Part shown: piece after piece, positions 38,400 through 46,582 of the stretch
Numbering within the stretch: the first letter of the stretch is position 1
Layout: each line of letters opens with the position of its first letter
Source: Polynucleobacter sp. 31A-FELB
GTDB lineage: Bacteria; Pseudomonadota; Gammaproteobacteria; Burkholderiales; Burkholderiaceae
Direction of reading: 5' to 3'
DNA: 64,000 bases
Assembly (NCBI RefSeq): GCF_018882405.1
Contig: NZ_JACVOO010000001.1
Coordinates: forward strand, 62,001-126,000
The notes under the pieces: model-generated
What the model was told of the DNA's origin: nothing
The model's input: the letters and a program-made list of their open reading frames with translations, nothing else
Databases searched by the model: none
Translations under genes and position numbers: made by a program

Positions 38400-39932
38400 T
38401 TAGTGACCGATAAGGCCCGATCCGAATGGAGGTTTAGATAACCAGATTAGGGGCATCAGCGCCACCAAAATGAGTCCTGCCAATAGCATTAGCTGATTGG
38501 TTGAAAGCATGTAGGCCTGAGAGGTAACCAAGTTATCAACTAAGGCATATCGCTGCATTTCTGTCATGCCGAGTTTGGCAGTTGTTTCCATCAATTGTTG
38601 GTATGCAAGATTCCCCGTCTGAATATTGCTCATGAGGTTCTCATGCTGTCTAATCGCATTGTCCTGCCAGAGCGTAGTGGCAACCGCTGTTCCTACACTG
38701 GCACCCACGTTTCTTAAAAAGTTAGAGATACCCGTACCAGAAGCGATTTGACTCCCCCTGAGCTGTGACATAGAAATTGCAGACATTGGCATGAAGAATC
38801 CTGCAATACCCACACCCATAATGAGGCGAGCAAACATCAGTGTTTTTTCATCGACGCCAGTTGTAAAGCCGGCAGCCATCCAGCACCCAATTGCCATGGC
38901 GGCAAATCCAATAGTAGCAATGATTCTCGCGTCAATACGATGGATATTGGCCCCAAATAAAGGGCCACAAAATAAAGCCAATACTCCAGTGATTGCCATG
39001 ACCTTGCCAGAGTTAAATGCGGTATAGCCCAATTGGGTTTGCAGCCATAAAGGGCCGATCACAATGTAGATGTAAAAGGCAAAAGATCCTATCCCCAAGC
39101 AGATGGCAGAGGTACGAAAGTTCACCAGCCTAAATAAGCGCAAATCCACAATGGGGTGCTCTGCCCCCAACTCCCAGAGAACAAAGGCGACCCAAGAGAT
39201 AAAGGAGATCGTTGCTAAAGTTGCAACGAATGATGATGACAACCAATCTAATTCACTACCCTTATCAAGTGCAATTTGCATCGAGGCGACAGCAGCAACT
39301 AGTAGCGCTATGCCAATAAGATCAATTTTCTCTTTAGAGGACTCAGGCTTTGGAGCCCCATACAACCAGTAAACCATCACAGCAATCAAAATGCCAAATG
39401 GCAAATTGATATAGAAAGCCCAACGCCATACCAAATTATCGGTAAGCCAGCCACCAATTAAGGGTCCTAATACAGGCGCCACTATGGTAGTTGTCGCCCA
39501 AATACCCAATGCCATACCCCGCTTTGCTGGCGGATAACATTTCATGATCAAGGTTTGGGAAAGCGGAATCATTGAAGCGCCAACAATGCCTTGCAAGATG
39601 CGCGAGATGACCAGCACCTCGAAGGATGGCGCCAACCCACACAGCATTGAAGCTATCGTAAAAAGTATTGTGGCAAAGATAAACTGACGTACCTCGCCAA
39701 TTCTCTTGGCTAGAAAGCCGGTTAATGGCAAAAAGATAGCTTCGCTAACTGCGTAGGAAGTAATGACCCAGGTCCCTTGAGTTGGGCTAATAGCAAAATC
39801 TCCTGCAATAGTTGGTAAAGCAACGTTTGCAATGGACATATCAAGAACGTTCATAAAGGATCCCAAGGCAAAAGCCAAGGTTCCAAGTACCAGCTTATAT
39901 CCCTTAAGAGGCTCTAGCTCAGGCGCACTCAT
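38400..39932 (-). CDS. emrB: DHA2-family drug efflux transporter, EmrB type
   Basis: The 510-residue protein has about 14 membrane spans and the DHA2 signatures: MNVLDMSIANVALPTIAGDF in span 1 and PLTGFLAKRIGEVRQF in loop 2-3. EmrB uses the proton gradient to drive drugs out through an EmrA-OMF channel. It is the last gene of marR-OMF-emrA-emrB, nine bases after emrA. Substrates are unknown; fatty acids, aromatics or solvents are usual in the family. Confidence 0.9.
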   Translation of the reverse strand: MSAPELEPLKGYKLVLGTLAFALGSFMNVLDMSIANVALPTIAGDFAISPTQGTWVITSYAVSEAIFLPLTGFLAKRIGEVRQFIFATILFTIASMLCGLAPSFEVLVISRILQGIVGASMIPLSQTLIMKCYPPAKRGMALGIWATTTIVAPVLGPLIGGWLTDNLVWRWAFYINLPFGILIAVMVYWLYGAPKPESSKEKIDLIGIALLVAAVASMQIALDKGSELDWLSSSFVATLATISFISWVAFVLWELGAEHPIVDLRLFRLVNFRTSAICLGIGSFAFYIYIVIGPLWLQTQLGYTAFNSGKVMAITGVLALFCGPLFGANIHRIDARIIATIGFAAMAIGCWMAAGFTTGVDEKTLMFARLIMGVGIAGFFMPMSAISMSQLRGSQIASGTGISNFLRNVGASVGTAVATTLWQDNAIRQHENLMSNIQTGNLAYQQLMETTAKLGMTEMQRYALVDNLVTSQAYMLSTNQLMLLAGLILVALMPLIWLSKPPFGSGLIGH

Positions 39933-39941
39933 AAGGGCTAA

Positions 39942-40910
39942 TTATGGCTTCTTAGAATTCGTCAATAGAGACTGAATATGGCGCTCAGCTTTATCAAATT
40001 GCTTTTGATAAATAGTAGTGTCACTAATGGGACCTTTATCCATCGCCTGTAGTGAACTACCATCGCGATCACTAGTATCGACTTTAACATTCATTGATAA
40101 GCCAATATTTAAGGGGTGCTTACTTAACTCATTACTATCCAGCGCGATTCTCACAGGTAAGCGCTGCACTACTTTTACCCAATTTCCTGTGGCATTCTGA
40201 GGTGGCAAAAGGGCTAAAGTGGAACCTGTTCCAGGGGCAAAGCCAACTACCTTGCCATGAAATTCCATCTTGCCTCCGTAGATGTCAGATTCCAATTTCA
40301 CCGACTGTCCAATGCGAATATTTTTAAGCTGATCTTCTTTAAAATTCGCATCAACCCAAATCTGATCGCCCGCAACCATCATTGCCAGTTGAGTGCCTGG
40401 AGCTACACGCTGGCCAACTTGAGCATACCGCTTTGCTATTGTGGCTTTAGCTGGACTTTGAACATCGACTCGAAGCAGATTGATGTAGGCTTGGCGGGCA
40501 TTAGCCATCGCCTTTAGCAAGGCCAACTGAGAGTGTTCCAGCTCCTCTTTTGACACACTGGCATCGCCCTGTAAGACCTTACGCTTTTGGTAATCTGCAT
40601 TCGCATTGCGCAAATCAATGTCTGCTTTTTCAGATGCAATCAGTACTTCTGTAGGGTCAACCCTAAAGAGTGTTTGGCCCTCCTCGACAGATTGGGTTTC
40701 AGAAACATTGACAGTAGCAATCGCGCCTTCTATTTGGGATACAACCTGAATCTGAGAACCTGCTACATATGCATCATCAGTAGATTCTGAATTACGGCTA
40801 AAAATAAGCCAGTACAGCAGTCCTAAAAGAAAGACGCCAACCAGGATCGCGAAAAAGATCTTGAAAGCTTTTGGTCGATTAAAACCGCCATTGTTTGTAG
40901 TAGTGTCCAT
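39942..40910 (-). CDS. emrA: HlyD-family periplasmic adaptor, EmrA type
   Basis: The 322-residue adaptor has one N-terminal membrane anchor (IFFAILVGVFLLGLLYWLIF at 18-37), a lipoyl/barrel-sandwich domain (TDDAYVAGSQIQVVSQIEGA), a short helical hairpin, and a beta-barrel domain (QIWVDANFKEDQLKNIRIGQ). It links EmrB in the inner membrane with the outer-membrane channel encoded just upstream. It starts 20 bases after the channel gene. Confidence 0.9.
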   Translation of the reverse strand: MDTTTNNGGFNRPKAFKIFFAILVGVFLLGLLYWLIFSRNSESTDDAYVAGSQIQVVSQIEGAIATVNVSETQSVEEGQTLFRVDPTEVLIASEKADIDLRNANADYQKRKVLQGDASVSKEELEHSQLALLKAMANARQAYINLLRVDVQSPAKATIAKRYAQVGQRVAPGTQLAMMVAGDQIWVDANFKEDQLKNIRIGQSVKLESDIYGGKMEFHGKVVGFAPGTGSTLALLPPQNATGNWVKVVQRLPVRIALDSNELSKHPLNIGLSMNVKVDTSDRDGSSLQAMDKGPISDTTIYQKQFDKAERHIQSLLTNSKKP

Positions 40911-40930
40911 GGATATTCCGAGTGAAATAC

Positions 40931-42409
40931 TTATTGAGTTTGTCCGCTTAATTTCGCTTGAGTTCTAGATTCAGATTTAGACTGAAGATAAGATCCGCCT
41001 AAGGCCTGAACCAGCACCACATTGGCAGTTAACAGTTTGGATTTAGCATCTGCATAGTTTTGCCCCTGCAACAGATAAGCCTGCTCCGCAGTTAAAGACG
41101 CTTCTTTGGAGGCGATTCCAACCTCGCTTCTACTGCGCGTAATTTCAAAATTTCTTTTGGCGTTTATCTCGGCATTAGCGAAGCCCTCATAATTAGCCTG
41201 TGTATTCTTCACAGATCCAATGCTATCGGCAACCTCTCGCAAAGCTTGTACTAGTTGCTCCTGATATGAGGCAATCGCTTGGTTTCGATTGGCTTCTTTG
41301 CCAGTTACGTTGGCATCAATTACGCCGCCATCAAAGATTGGCAGATTTATCGCAGGGCCGATACTAAATTGCTGACTTCTGCTAGAAAAAAGTTGGGATA
41401 AGCCAAATGATTGAACTCCGATGAAACCTGCAAGATTCACGTCCGGCAAGTACTCTAACTTTGCACCTTCTAATTGCAGCTTTGCTACATCAATCTGACT
41501 TAACAATGCCTGTAAATCAGGCCTGCGCTCCAATAGATCGGATGGGATAACTTCGGGGAGACTAAGATTGGTTGCCTGAATCGATGGGGCCTTGAGCGAT
41601 TCACCCCAGGATGGGCCCTCTTGAACCAAAGCAGCAAGTTGATGCTGCATCATCTTCACACTCAAATTAGACTGATTTACATTAGCTTGAGCAGACTCTA
41701 ATTCTACCTTGCGCTGATTTACTGTCAACGCATCAACTAGACCTGCGTGCTGGCGGTCAATGGCAATACGCAGTAAATTCTTTCTGACCTCAAGCTCCCT
41801 CGCATAGAGTGCTCGAGCCTGAACCATATGGTCATAGTCAAAATAAACGCGCACAATCGTTGTCGAGAGAAGAAGTTCTGAGGCTTTGTAATTTGCTTGA
41901 GCAACAAGTACCTGATTCTTGGCGGCATCAAAATACTTCTTTTGCTTTCCCCAAATATCCAAAGACCAACTCAGTGAAGCATTGGCTAGTCCGTATCCAG
42001 TGTAAATAGGCATGCCAGGCACAAAAATATAATTCTGTGAAAGTTGTTGTCGATCAACCTGACCTCCAACACTTACCTGAGGAATAAATGCCGCCCTTTC
42101 ACTCTCTAACATCGCTTGGGCTGCCGCTATCCTTGCGCCTGATGTATCCAAGCTAGGAGACTGCTTAAGCCCCAGTTGAATCAATTGATTTAACTGGGGG
42201 TCGCCAAATGCCGTCCACCATGCATCTTCAATAGGATTAGTACTGCTGTTATTGCTATTGGTTTGTGTAGCCAGCTTTGGCTCAAGCACATCAATGGATT
42301 TCGCAGCTTGCTCAGGCAATGCCTGCCTAGGAAAAAAGGCACAAGCCGATAGGAGAGAGCCTATGGACGTCACTAGGACTACGCTACATACCCAAGCTAA
42401 GCGCCTCAT
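40931..42409 (-). CDS. Outer-membrane efflux lipoprotein (NodT/TolC family)
   Basis: The 492-residue protein has a lipoprotein signal with C23 in LLSACAFF and two repeats of the outer-membrane efflux domain (PQLNQLIQLGLKQSPSLDTSGARI, LPEVIPSDLLERRPDLQALLSQI). It would form the trimeric channel for the EmrAB pump. It overlaps marR by four bases (ATGA), and emrA follows 20 bases later. Confidence 0.9.
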   Translation of the reverse strand: MRRLAWVCSVVLVTSIGSLLSACAFFPRQALPEQAAKSIDVLEPKLATQTNSNNSSTNPIEDAWWTAFGDPQLNQLIQLGLKQSPSLDTSGARIAAAQAMLESERAAFIPQVSVGGQVDRQQLSQNYIFVPGMPIYTGYGLANASLSWSLDIWGKQKKYFDAAKNQVLVAQANYKASELLLSTTIVRVYFDYDHMVQARALYARELEVRKNLLRIAIDRQHAGLVDALTVNQRKVELESAQANVNQSNLSVKMMQHQLAALVQEGPSWGESLKAPSIQATNLSLPEVIPSDLLERRPDLQALLSQIDVAKLQLEGAKLEYLPDVNLAGFIGVQSFGLSQLFSSRSQQFSIGPAINLPIFDGGVIDANVTGKEANRNQAIASYQEQLVQALREVADSIGSVKNTQANYEGFANAEINAKRNFEITRSRSEVGIASKEASLTAEQAYLLQGQNYADAKSKLLTANVVLVQALGGSYLQSKSESRTQAKLSGQTQ

Positions 42410-42894
42410 GAGCTCACCTCAAGTTGCTGTAAATTATTTTTTTCAATTCGCAATAAGAAATCGCGTAATTGATCAAATTCTTTTTGCGTAAAGCCATTTA
42501 ATGACTGATTTAATAGATCGCACCACAGTGGTGGAATCGATATTGCCGCCTTCTTTCCGTCAGCAGTGAGCGATAGGCCAATTACACGTCCGTCCTTTTT
42601 GGAGAGCTCTTTTTGTATGAGTTTCATCTTTTCCAGTTTTTGAACCACGCGCACTGTTGCTGCGGCATTAACTCCTAACGCTTGCGATAAGGAAGAAATC
42701 GTAGCCGCTTCAGAATGTGAAACGAGGAGCAACACGCTCATCTGCGCTGCAGTAATACCAAGATCTGCCAGCCTCAAATCACCTAGGCGTTGATAGCTTG
42801 ATTTGTTACGCAACATCAAATAAGCCACACTCCCCTGGGGGCGGTAATTATCCGGGGTGTAGAAAGAGGATGGTGAAGGGCTGGTATTTTTCAT
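42406..42894 (-). CDS. MarR-family repressor of the efflux operon
   Basis: The 162-residue winged-helix protein has the MarR HTH (LGITAAQMSVLLLVSHSEAATISSLSQALGVNAAATVRVVQKLEKM) and the wing (KKDGRVIGLSLTADGKKA). It is the first gene of the efflux operon and lies downstream of a perfect 14-bp palindrome at 42902-42915, so autoregulation of marR-OMF-emrA-emrB is likely. The inducer is unknown. Confidence 0.9.
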   Translation of the reverse strand: MKNTSPSPSSFYTPDNYRPQGSVAYLMLRNKSSYQRLGDLRLADLGITAAQMSVLLLVSHSEAATISSLSQALGVNAAATVRVVQKLEKMKLIQKELSKKDGRVIGLSLTADGKKAAISIPPLWCDLLNQSLNGFTQKEFDQLRDFLLRIEKNNLQQLEVSS

Positions 42895-42901
42895 AAAACT
42901 A

Positions 42902-42915
42902 ATTGACTAGTCAAT
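42902..42915. promoter_or_regulatory. Candidate MarR operator
   Basis: A perfect 14-bp palindrome, ATTGACTAGTCAAT, lies seven bases upstream of the marR start. On the minus strand a TATAAA hexamer is just upstream (42920-42925), so a bound dimer would block the start of transcription. Confidence 0.6.
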
Positions 42916-43045
42916 GAATTTTATAACACAAGAACTTATTTTGCCGGTGCGACTCAGCAGAAATCACCACAAGCTTGATGAGGGTAAAAAACCTTACTTA
43001 GGTGCTTTTAGGGTGATTTTGGGCTCAAATTAAGGAATAAGGTAA

Positions 43046-43612
43046 CTAGGAATCGTTAGCAAGAGCCTGACTTAAAGCCGCCAAAAAGAGTTCTTGGCCG
43101 AGATGAACTTTCGCCTGCCAGTCTTCCCCAGAGTCTTCATTAGCTTCATCGGTGATGTATTTAAATGATTGCCAAGGTATGTGATGATCATGTGCAATCG
43201 CAGCAATTGCAAATAGCTCCATATCAACAACATCAACACCTTGGCTATGCAACCAAGGATCGGATGCCGTCACAAAGCTATCACCAGAGCCACAGATAAA
43301 TCTTCCGGTAGATACATACTCTTGTGGTCTAGCGCAAAAAGGAGTGCTGCCGCGGGGTGCTAGTGGCTCAGCATCCATATCGCGCTGAATGACCTTACCG
43401 ATTTCTAGTAGCCCCTGTAATTCTGTTTTGATTTTCCCTGCGGTACCGAAATTCAATATTCTCTTTGGTGAGTATTGGTGAATGGCTTTGATGCTGGTTA
43501 TGGCAGCATTAATTTTGCCAACGCCTGAATAAACAATTTCCACCCCACTTGGCAGAGCTTCACGCTTGAGCTCGGACTCTAATGCGGTAATAATAAGAAG
43601 TTCTGTTTTCAT
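43046..43612 (-). CDS. Nucleoside phosphorylase/nucleosidase (PNP_UDP family)
   Basis: The 188-residue protein has the start of the MTA/SAH nucleosidase fold (LLIITALESELKRE, VYSGVGKINAA), the NFGTAGKI segment and the VVDMELFAIAAIAHDHHI active-site stretch with the substrate-binding Met-Glu. It would release adenine or a related base from a nucleoside. It is transcribed away from apt, which recycles adenine, so the pair fits an adenine salvage function. The protein is shorter than E. coli Mtn (232 residues). Confidence 0.82.
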   Translation of the reverse strand: MKTELLIITALESELKREALPSGVEIVYSGVGKINAAITSIKAIHQYSPKRILNFGTAGKIKTELQGLLEIGKVIQRDMDAEPLAPRGSTPFCARPQEYVSTGRFICGSGDSFVTASDPWLHSQGVDVVDMELFAIAAIAHDHHIPWQSFKYITDEANEDSGEDWQAKVHLGQELFLAALSQALANDS

Positions 43613-43623
43613 ATTGGCTGTTG

Positions 43624-44142
43624 ATGAATTTATTAGATTATCTACCCGGAGTCCCCGACTTTCCTAAGCCAGGGATCCTATTCAGGGATATCTCCCCACT
43701 TTTAGCCAATCCAGCAGCATTTAAGGAGGCTACCCTTCGACTAGAGGCGCTGGCCCAGCAGTTTGACTACAGCCATATTCTAGGTATTGAGTCACGTGGA
43801 TTTATCTTTGGTGCTGCCCTAGCCCACCAGGCTCATAAGGGGCTCGCCTTAGCCCGAAAACCCAATAAGCTACCCTTGGCTAGCCATCGAGAATCCTATG
43901 GCCTGGAATACGGCTCTGACTCTCTGGAGATTCAGCAATCCACCCTGCCAGCTGGGGCACGAGTTTTGATTCTAGATGATGTTTTGGCTACTGGCGGAAC
44001 GATCATAGCAGCCAGTCAGTTACTTAAAAAAGCAGGGTTTGAAGTAGCTGGTGCTTTAACTTTTTTAGAAATCGCCGGTTTAAATGGCGGCGACCTTCTA
44101 ACTCGAAAAGGAATTACTAATAAAACCGTACTAATAGCCTAA
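43624..44142 (+). CDS. apt: Adenine phosphoribosyltransferase
   Basis: Apt converts adenine and PRPP to AMP. The 172-residue protein has VPDFPKPGILFRDISPLL, GIESRGFIFGAALA, and the PRPP-binding VLILDDVLATGGTI. ATG 43624 is preferred to the preceding TTG 43621. Only 11 bases separate the two divergent start codons here, so there is no room for ordinary promoters and ribosome binding sites between this gene and the nucleosidase. Confidence 0.93.
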   Translation: MNLLDYLPGVPDFPKPGILFRDISPLLANPAAFKEATLRLEALAQQFDYSHILGIESRGFIFGAALAHQAHKGLALARKPNKLPLASHRESYGLEYGSDSLEIQQSTLPAGARVLILDDVLATGGTIIAASQLLKKAGFEVAGALTFLEIAGLNGGDLLTRKGITNKTVLIA

Positions 44143-44151
44143 GGGCTAGAG

Positions 44152-44433
44152 TTACACCAGCTTCTTGGCGGTTTTGAGTAGCTTGACAGCGCCCCAGCCT
44201 ACAGCAAGCACCTTACTAGCAAGCTTGGGTTTGTAGTGGGCCAGTACAGCAAATGCGCCAGTCCACAGCACTGGGGTGCTCTTCACAAAATTAAAGGCAT
44301 CTACACCCCTATCAGCCCAAGATAAGGGCTTTTCTATTGGTTCAAAATGCAAGGCAAAATCAGCGCGCTCTTGCGCCGCGCGCTCCTGAAGAACTCGCTG
44401 CCGAGCTAGAAGCTCTGAAATCTTTCGACTCAT
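44152..44433 (-). CDS. YqjK-like protein
   Basis: This 93-residue basic protein begins with a helical, arginine- and glutamate-rich region (residues 1-30) and has a hydrophobic stretch (TPVLWTGAFAVLAHY). It overlaps the YqjE-like gene by four bases and follows a YqjD-like gene. The set matches the yqjD-yqjE-yqjK order known from enterobacteria, which supports the label more than the sequence itself does. Function unknown. Confidence 0.72.
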   Translation of the reverse strand: MSRKISELLARQRVLQERAAQERADFALHFEPIEKPLSWADRGVDAFNFVKSTPVLWTGAFAVLAHYKPKLASKVLAVGWGAVKLLKTAKKLV

Positions 44434-44801
44434 CGCTTAGCAAGCTCCTGGCGATCTTTGGATAGCTCAGCAATCGTTGCTTCAAATAATTTAGGCATAG
44501 TCTTGAGAGAACGCAAGACTACCAGCGCCAAAATAATTCCGACGGATAAGAATCCACCAGTAAGCAAACTTAATGCGAAGATGCGATTAGCCTCCCAGCT
44601 ATAAATAACAATGAGCAAGGCTAGCATCACTAAACCAAAAAACAAGAAAAATAAGGTAAAGATGATCATGACCATCAAACTCAAAAACTTAGCGCGTGCA
44701 ATCTGAACATCAGTGGAGATCAACTCCAGACGCGTCTGGGCGATTGACGCACCTGTAGAGACTAGATTCTTGAGGGACGATAAAAGATTTTCTTGGGACA
44801 T
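44430..44801 (-). CDS. YqjE-like, holin superfamily-related membrane protein
   Basis: The 123-residue protein has two adjacent membrane spans (about 37-65 and 73-97) between charged ends, as in the YqjE/Phage_holin_3_6 group. It is the middle gene of a three-gene membrane operon (six bases from the YqjD-like gene, four-base overlap with the YqjK-like gene). A lysis role is unlikely; these proteins are thought to act in stationary-phase membrane biology. Confidence 0.8.
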   Translation of the reverse strand: MSQENLLSSLKNLVSTGASIAQTRLELISTDVQIARAKFLSLMVMIIFTLFFLFFGLVMLALLIVIYSWEANRIFALSLLTGGFLSVGIILALVVLRSLKTMPKLFEATIAELSKDRQELAKR

Positions 44802-44807
44802 GAGTGC

Positions 44808-45143
44808 CTAGCGACGACGAATAAAGAGGCCAATTAACAGGCCAAGACCAGCAGCAACGCCGACTGCCTCCCAAGGATTGCGATGAACGAACTCATCGGC
44901 ACTCTCAGCAACTACTTTAGCCTTTTCAGTCAAAGTGCCTTCCATTGAAGAAAAGCTTTCTTTCGCATTATTGAGCGTATCCAAAGCCTTTGAGCGAATA
45001 GCACTCAGAGGTCCATCCTCATGGCTTGCTGTTGCTTTTATAAGATCTTCAGCATCCGCCATGAGCGCCTTGAAGTCACCAATCAAATTCTCAGAGTTAA
45101 TCTGAGCTTCTTCATGGTGGATAGTTGATTTTTTAGCAGTCAT
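44808..45143 (-). CDS. YqjD/ElaB (DUF883) family membrane-anchored protein
   Basis: The 111-residue protein has a long amphipathic helical region (DFKALMADAEDLIKATA...) and ends in a C-terminal membrane anchor (AVGVAAGLGLLIGLFIRRR with a preceding HRNPWEAVG). This is the DUF883 layout. E. coli YqjD and ElaB bind ribosomes at the inner membrane in stationary phase; whether that is so here is inference. It is the first gene of the trio. Confidence 0.88.
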   Translation of the reverse strand: MTAKKSTIHHEEAQINSENLIGDFKALMADAEDLIKATASHEDGPLSAIRSKALDTLNNAKESFSSMEGTLTEKAKVVAESADEFVHRNPWEAVGVAAGLGLLIGLFIRRR

Positions 45144-45208
45144 TACCGCTCCTAGTTGATAGGCTTAAAGGAATTAATTGATCCATTCTAAGCAATTCCA
45201 CTCAGTAA

Positions 45209-45652
45209 TTACAGTATTAGCACTGTCATCCCAGCATTGCCTTCCTTAAAGTGCTTAAGATAGGCTTTAAGGCCTGGCCTTCTTCGCAAAAGCGCATGAT
45301 AGGACTCGCTACCAAAGGCGGTTTGCTCGCCAAAATGGTATTCATCGACGCGGTCTGAAAAATAGTTATTTTCGAGGGCGTCATGTACGACCCACTTTAT
45401 TCTTCCGCCCTCGCCACTTGCTCCATAGCCATGGATCAAGATCATTGCCTTAATGCCCACTTCTGATGCGCGGCGTAGAGCAATGGTTAAGCGATCCAAA
45501 GCCTCTTCAGCACTTGGACTATCGAACTTCAAATTCAGCACCATCGTATCGCTATGCGGGATAGGAAGCTCCTCGCTTCCGCATTGACGACACTCCCCAA
45601 TCATCCCCCTGGGGTTGCCACATTCCAGACATTCAAATGAATGGGTCATCAC
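45209..45652 (-). CDS. Zinc-ribbon plus Smr domain protein
   Basis: The 147-residue protein has a four-cysteine zinc ribbon at residues 8-24 (C8, C11, C21, C24), then an Smr fold (LNLKFDSPSAEEALDRLTIALR, ILIHGYGASGEGGRIKWVV). Smr domains, first known at the end of MutS2, are nucleases or nucleic-acid binders; the HGYGASGEG loop is the usual active segment. The fusion of a small zinc ribbon with Smr is unusual in my experience. It stands alone between the Yqj trio and the small secreted protein gene. Confidence 0.75.
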   Translation of the reverse strand: MMTHSFECLECGNPRGMIGECRQCGSEELPIPHSDTMVLNLKFDSPSAEEALDRLTIALRRASEVGIKAMILIHGYGASGEGGRIKWVVHDALENNYFSDRVDEYHFGEQTAFGSESYHALLRRRPGLKAYLKHFKEGNAGMTVLIL

Positions 45653-45700
45653 ACACCTTTATCGATGATTGGGAAACCCATTCAACCCATTCACGCAGCA

Positions 45701-45997
45701 TTAAGAGCAGTACTTTGCTTCCAATGCGGATGCTGAATTTACTTGATCGTCAACCATGCGGTTTAAGGTCATCTGCGCTGCATCTTTATTTTCCTGAACC
45801 TTGAGATTCATATTAATTAGACCGGCCACATCCTTGCGAATAGATGTATTGCCGTAACGTAAACCTTTCAATGTGGAAACTGCTTCAGCTGAAATCTTGC
45901 ACTGCTGGCTAACTAATTCAGAAGAATCAGATGAGGTATTTGCGTATGCAAATGCAGCTACGGAGATTGAGGCGACAGCTAATAGAGTTTTTTTCAT
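45701..45997 (-). CDS. Small secreted protein with two cysteines
   Basis: The 98-residue protein has a clear signal peptide (MKKTLLAVASISVAAFAYA, cut before NTSS). The mature part of about 79 residues is helical in character, with cysteines C33 and C97 near its two ends, which could form a disulfide in the periplasm. I do not recognise the family. Its ATG is one base after the stop of a short HTH protein gene, so the two are coupled. Confidence 0.65.
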   Translation of the reverse strand: MKKTLLAVASISVAAFAYANTSSDSSELVSQQCKISAEAVSTLKGLRYGNTSIRKDVAGLINMNLKVQENKDAAQMTLNRMVDDQVNSASALEAKYCS

Positions 45998-45998
45998 C

Positions 45999-46178
45999 TT
46001 ATTTCCTTAATTTGTGACCACACGTTGGACAACAACCTGAATCTTTTGCTTTTGTTTTTCTTAAGGCGGCGTAGACGCTAGATTCTGAAATTTCCATCTT
46101 CCTAGCGGCTTGAGCTGCGGTCATTCCCTTCCCTATCCAATCTAAAGCTTGATGTGTTTTTGGTATCGCTCTTCTCAT
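45999..46178 (-). CDS. 59-residue HTH protein with C-terminal zinc-ribbon-like tail
   Basis: This short frame has an excellent ribosome binding site (AAAGGAGGGTAA before the ATG) and a promoter-like TATAGT further upstream. The product has a helix-turn-helix of resolvase/sigma type (GMTAAQAARKMEISESSVYA, residues 18-37) and a basic end, CCPTCGHKLRK, with three cysteines and a histidine. It probably binds DNA. Its stop lies one base before the start of the secreted protein gene. It may be a phage- or plasmid-derived regulator. No family is recognised. Confidence 0.65.
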   Translation of the reverse strand: MRRAIPKTHQALDWIGKGMTAAQAARKMEISESSVYAALRKTKAKDSGCCPTCGHKLRK

Positions 46179-46310
46179 TTACCCTCCTTTAGTAATACTA
46201 TACCACAGAAGTTGTGAAGTTGTGAACTTTAGTAATAAATATTTAAGCGCAGAAAGAAAAAGGCTCGGATATTAGGAGCAGATGCGATTTAGCGAATATG
46301 CCGGCAAGCA
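46179..46310. other. Upstream region of the small HTH gene
   Basis: On the minus strand a TATAGT (-10) is preceded by two direct TTCACAAC repeats at about 46215-46232; the farther copy is placed 18 bases from the -10 and may be a -35. The rest (46235-46310) holds no gene that I can support. Confidence 0.4.
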
Positions 46311-46445
46311 GATGAAGGTGCGGCATTGAAAGCCATATACGAACTATTATTAGCTCTCACCCACCGCATTCTGGGCAAGAAGAAGGAAGTAACAGCAATT
46401 GCAATTGATTATGTCGATCCTTAATTCTGGATGGTTGGCGGCAAG
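46311..46445 (+). pseudogene. Remnant of a tautomerase-family gene
   Basis: A frame without a start codon reads LTHRILGKKKEVTAIAIDYVDP, then a stop codon at 46422-46424, then FWMVGGK. This matches the middle of the ~127-residue 4-oxalocrotonate tautomerase-like proteins of Burkholderiales, in which VDP is followed by two residues, W and a VGG block. After VGGK the similarity is lost. A TAG closes the frame upstream. It therefore looks like a decayed internal fragment. The match is from memory of the family and has not been searched. Confidence 0.5.
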
Positions 46446-46525
46446 ATACCAAGGGTTCGCAAGCCACCCCTTTGGGGTGCCCTTGACGGAAATAGACCGC
46501 CTATATTCCACCAATTTAAATCAGT

Positions 46526-46580
46526 AAATGACTCATAAATAAGTCATTAATGTATTTAAGGACTTATTTATGAGTCATTT
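46526..46580. promoter_or_regulatory. Long inverted repeat, candidate HipB operator pair
   Basis: Two 20-bp arms (46526-46545 and 46561-46580) are perfect inverse copies, separated by 15 bases. Each arm is itself a partial palindrome, built on GACT(C/T)AT and its inverse, so each could bind a HipB dimer. The right arm ends three bases before the -35 of the hipBA promoter. On the plus strand it is followed by a T run, so a terminator for upstream transcription is a second possibility. Confidence 0.65.
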
Positions 46581-46582
46581 TT

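Noticed and set aside
46411..46527. 38-codon frame after the tautomerase remnant
   Set aside because: It has an ATG but no ribosome binding site, no recognisable motif, and lies across decayed sequence.
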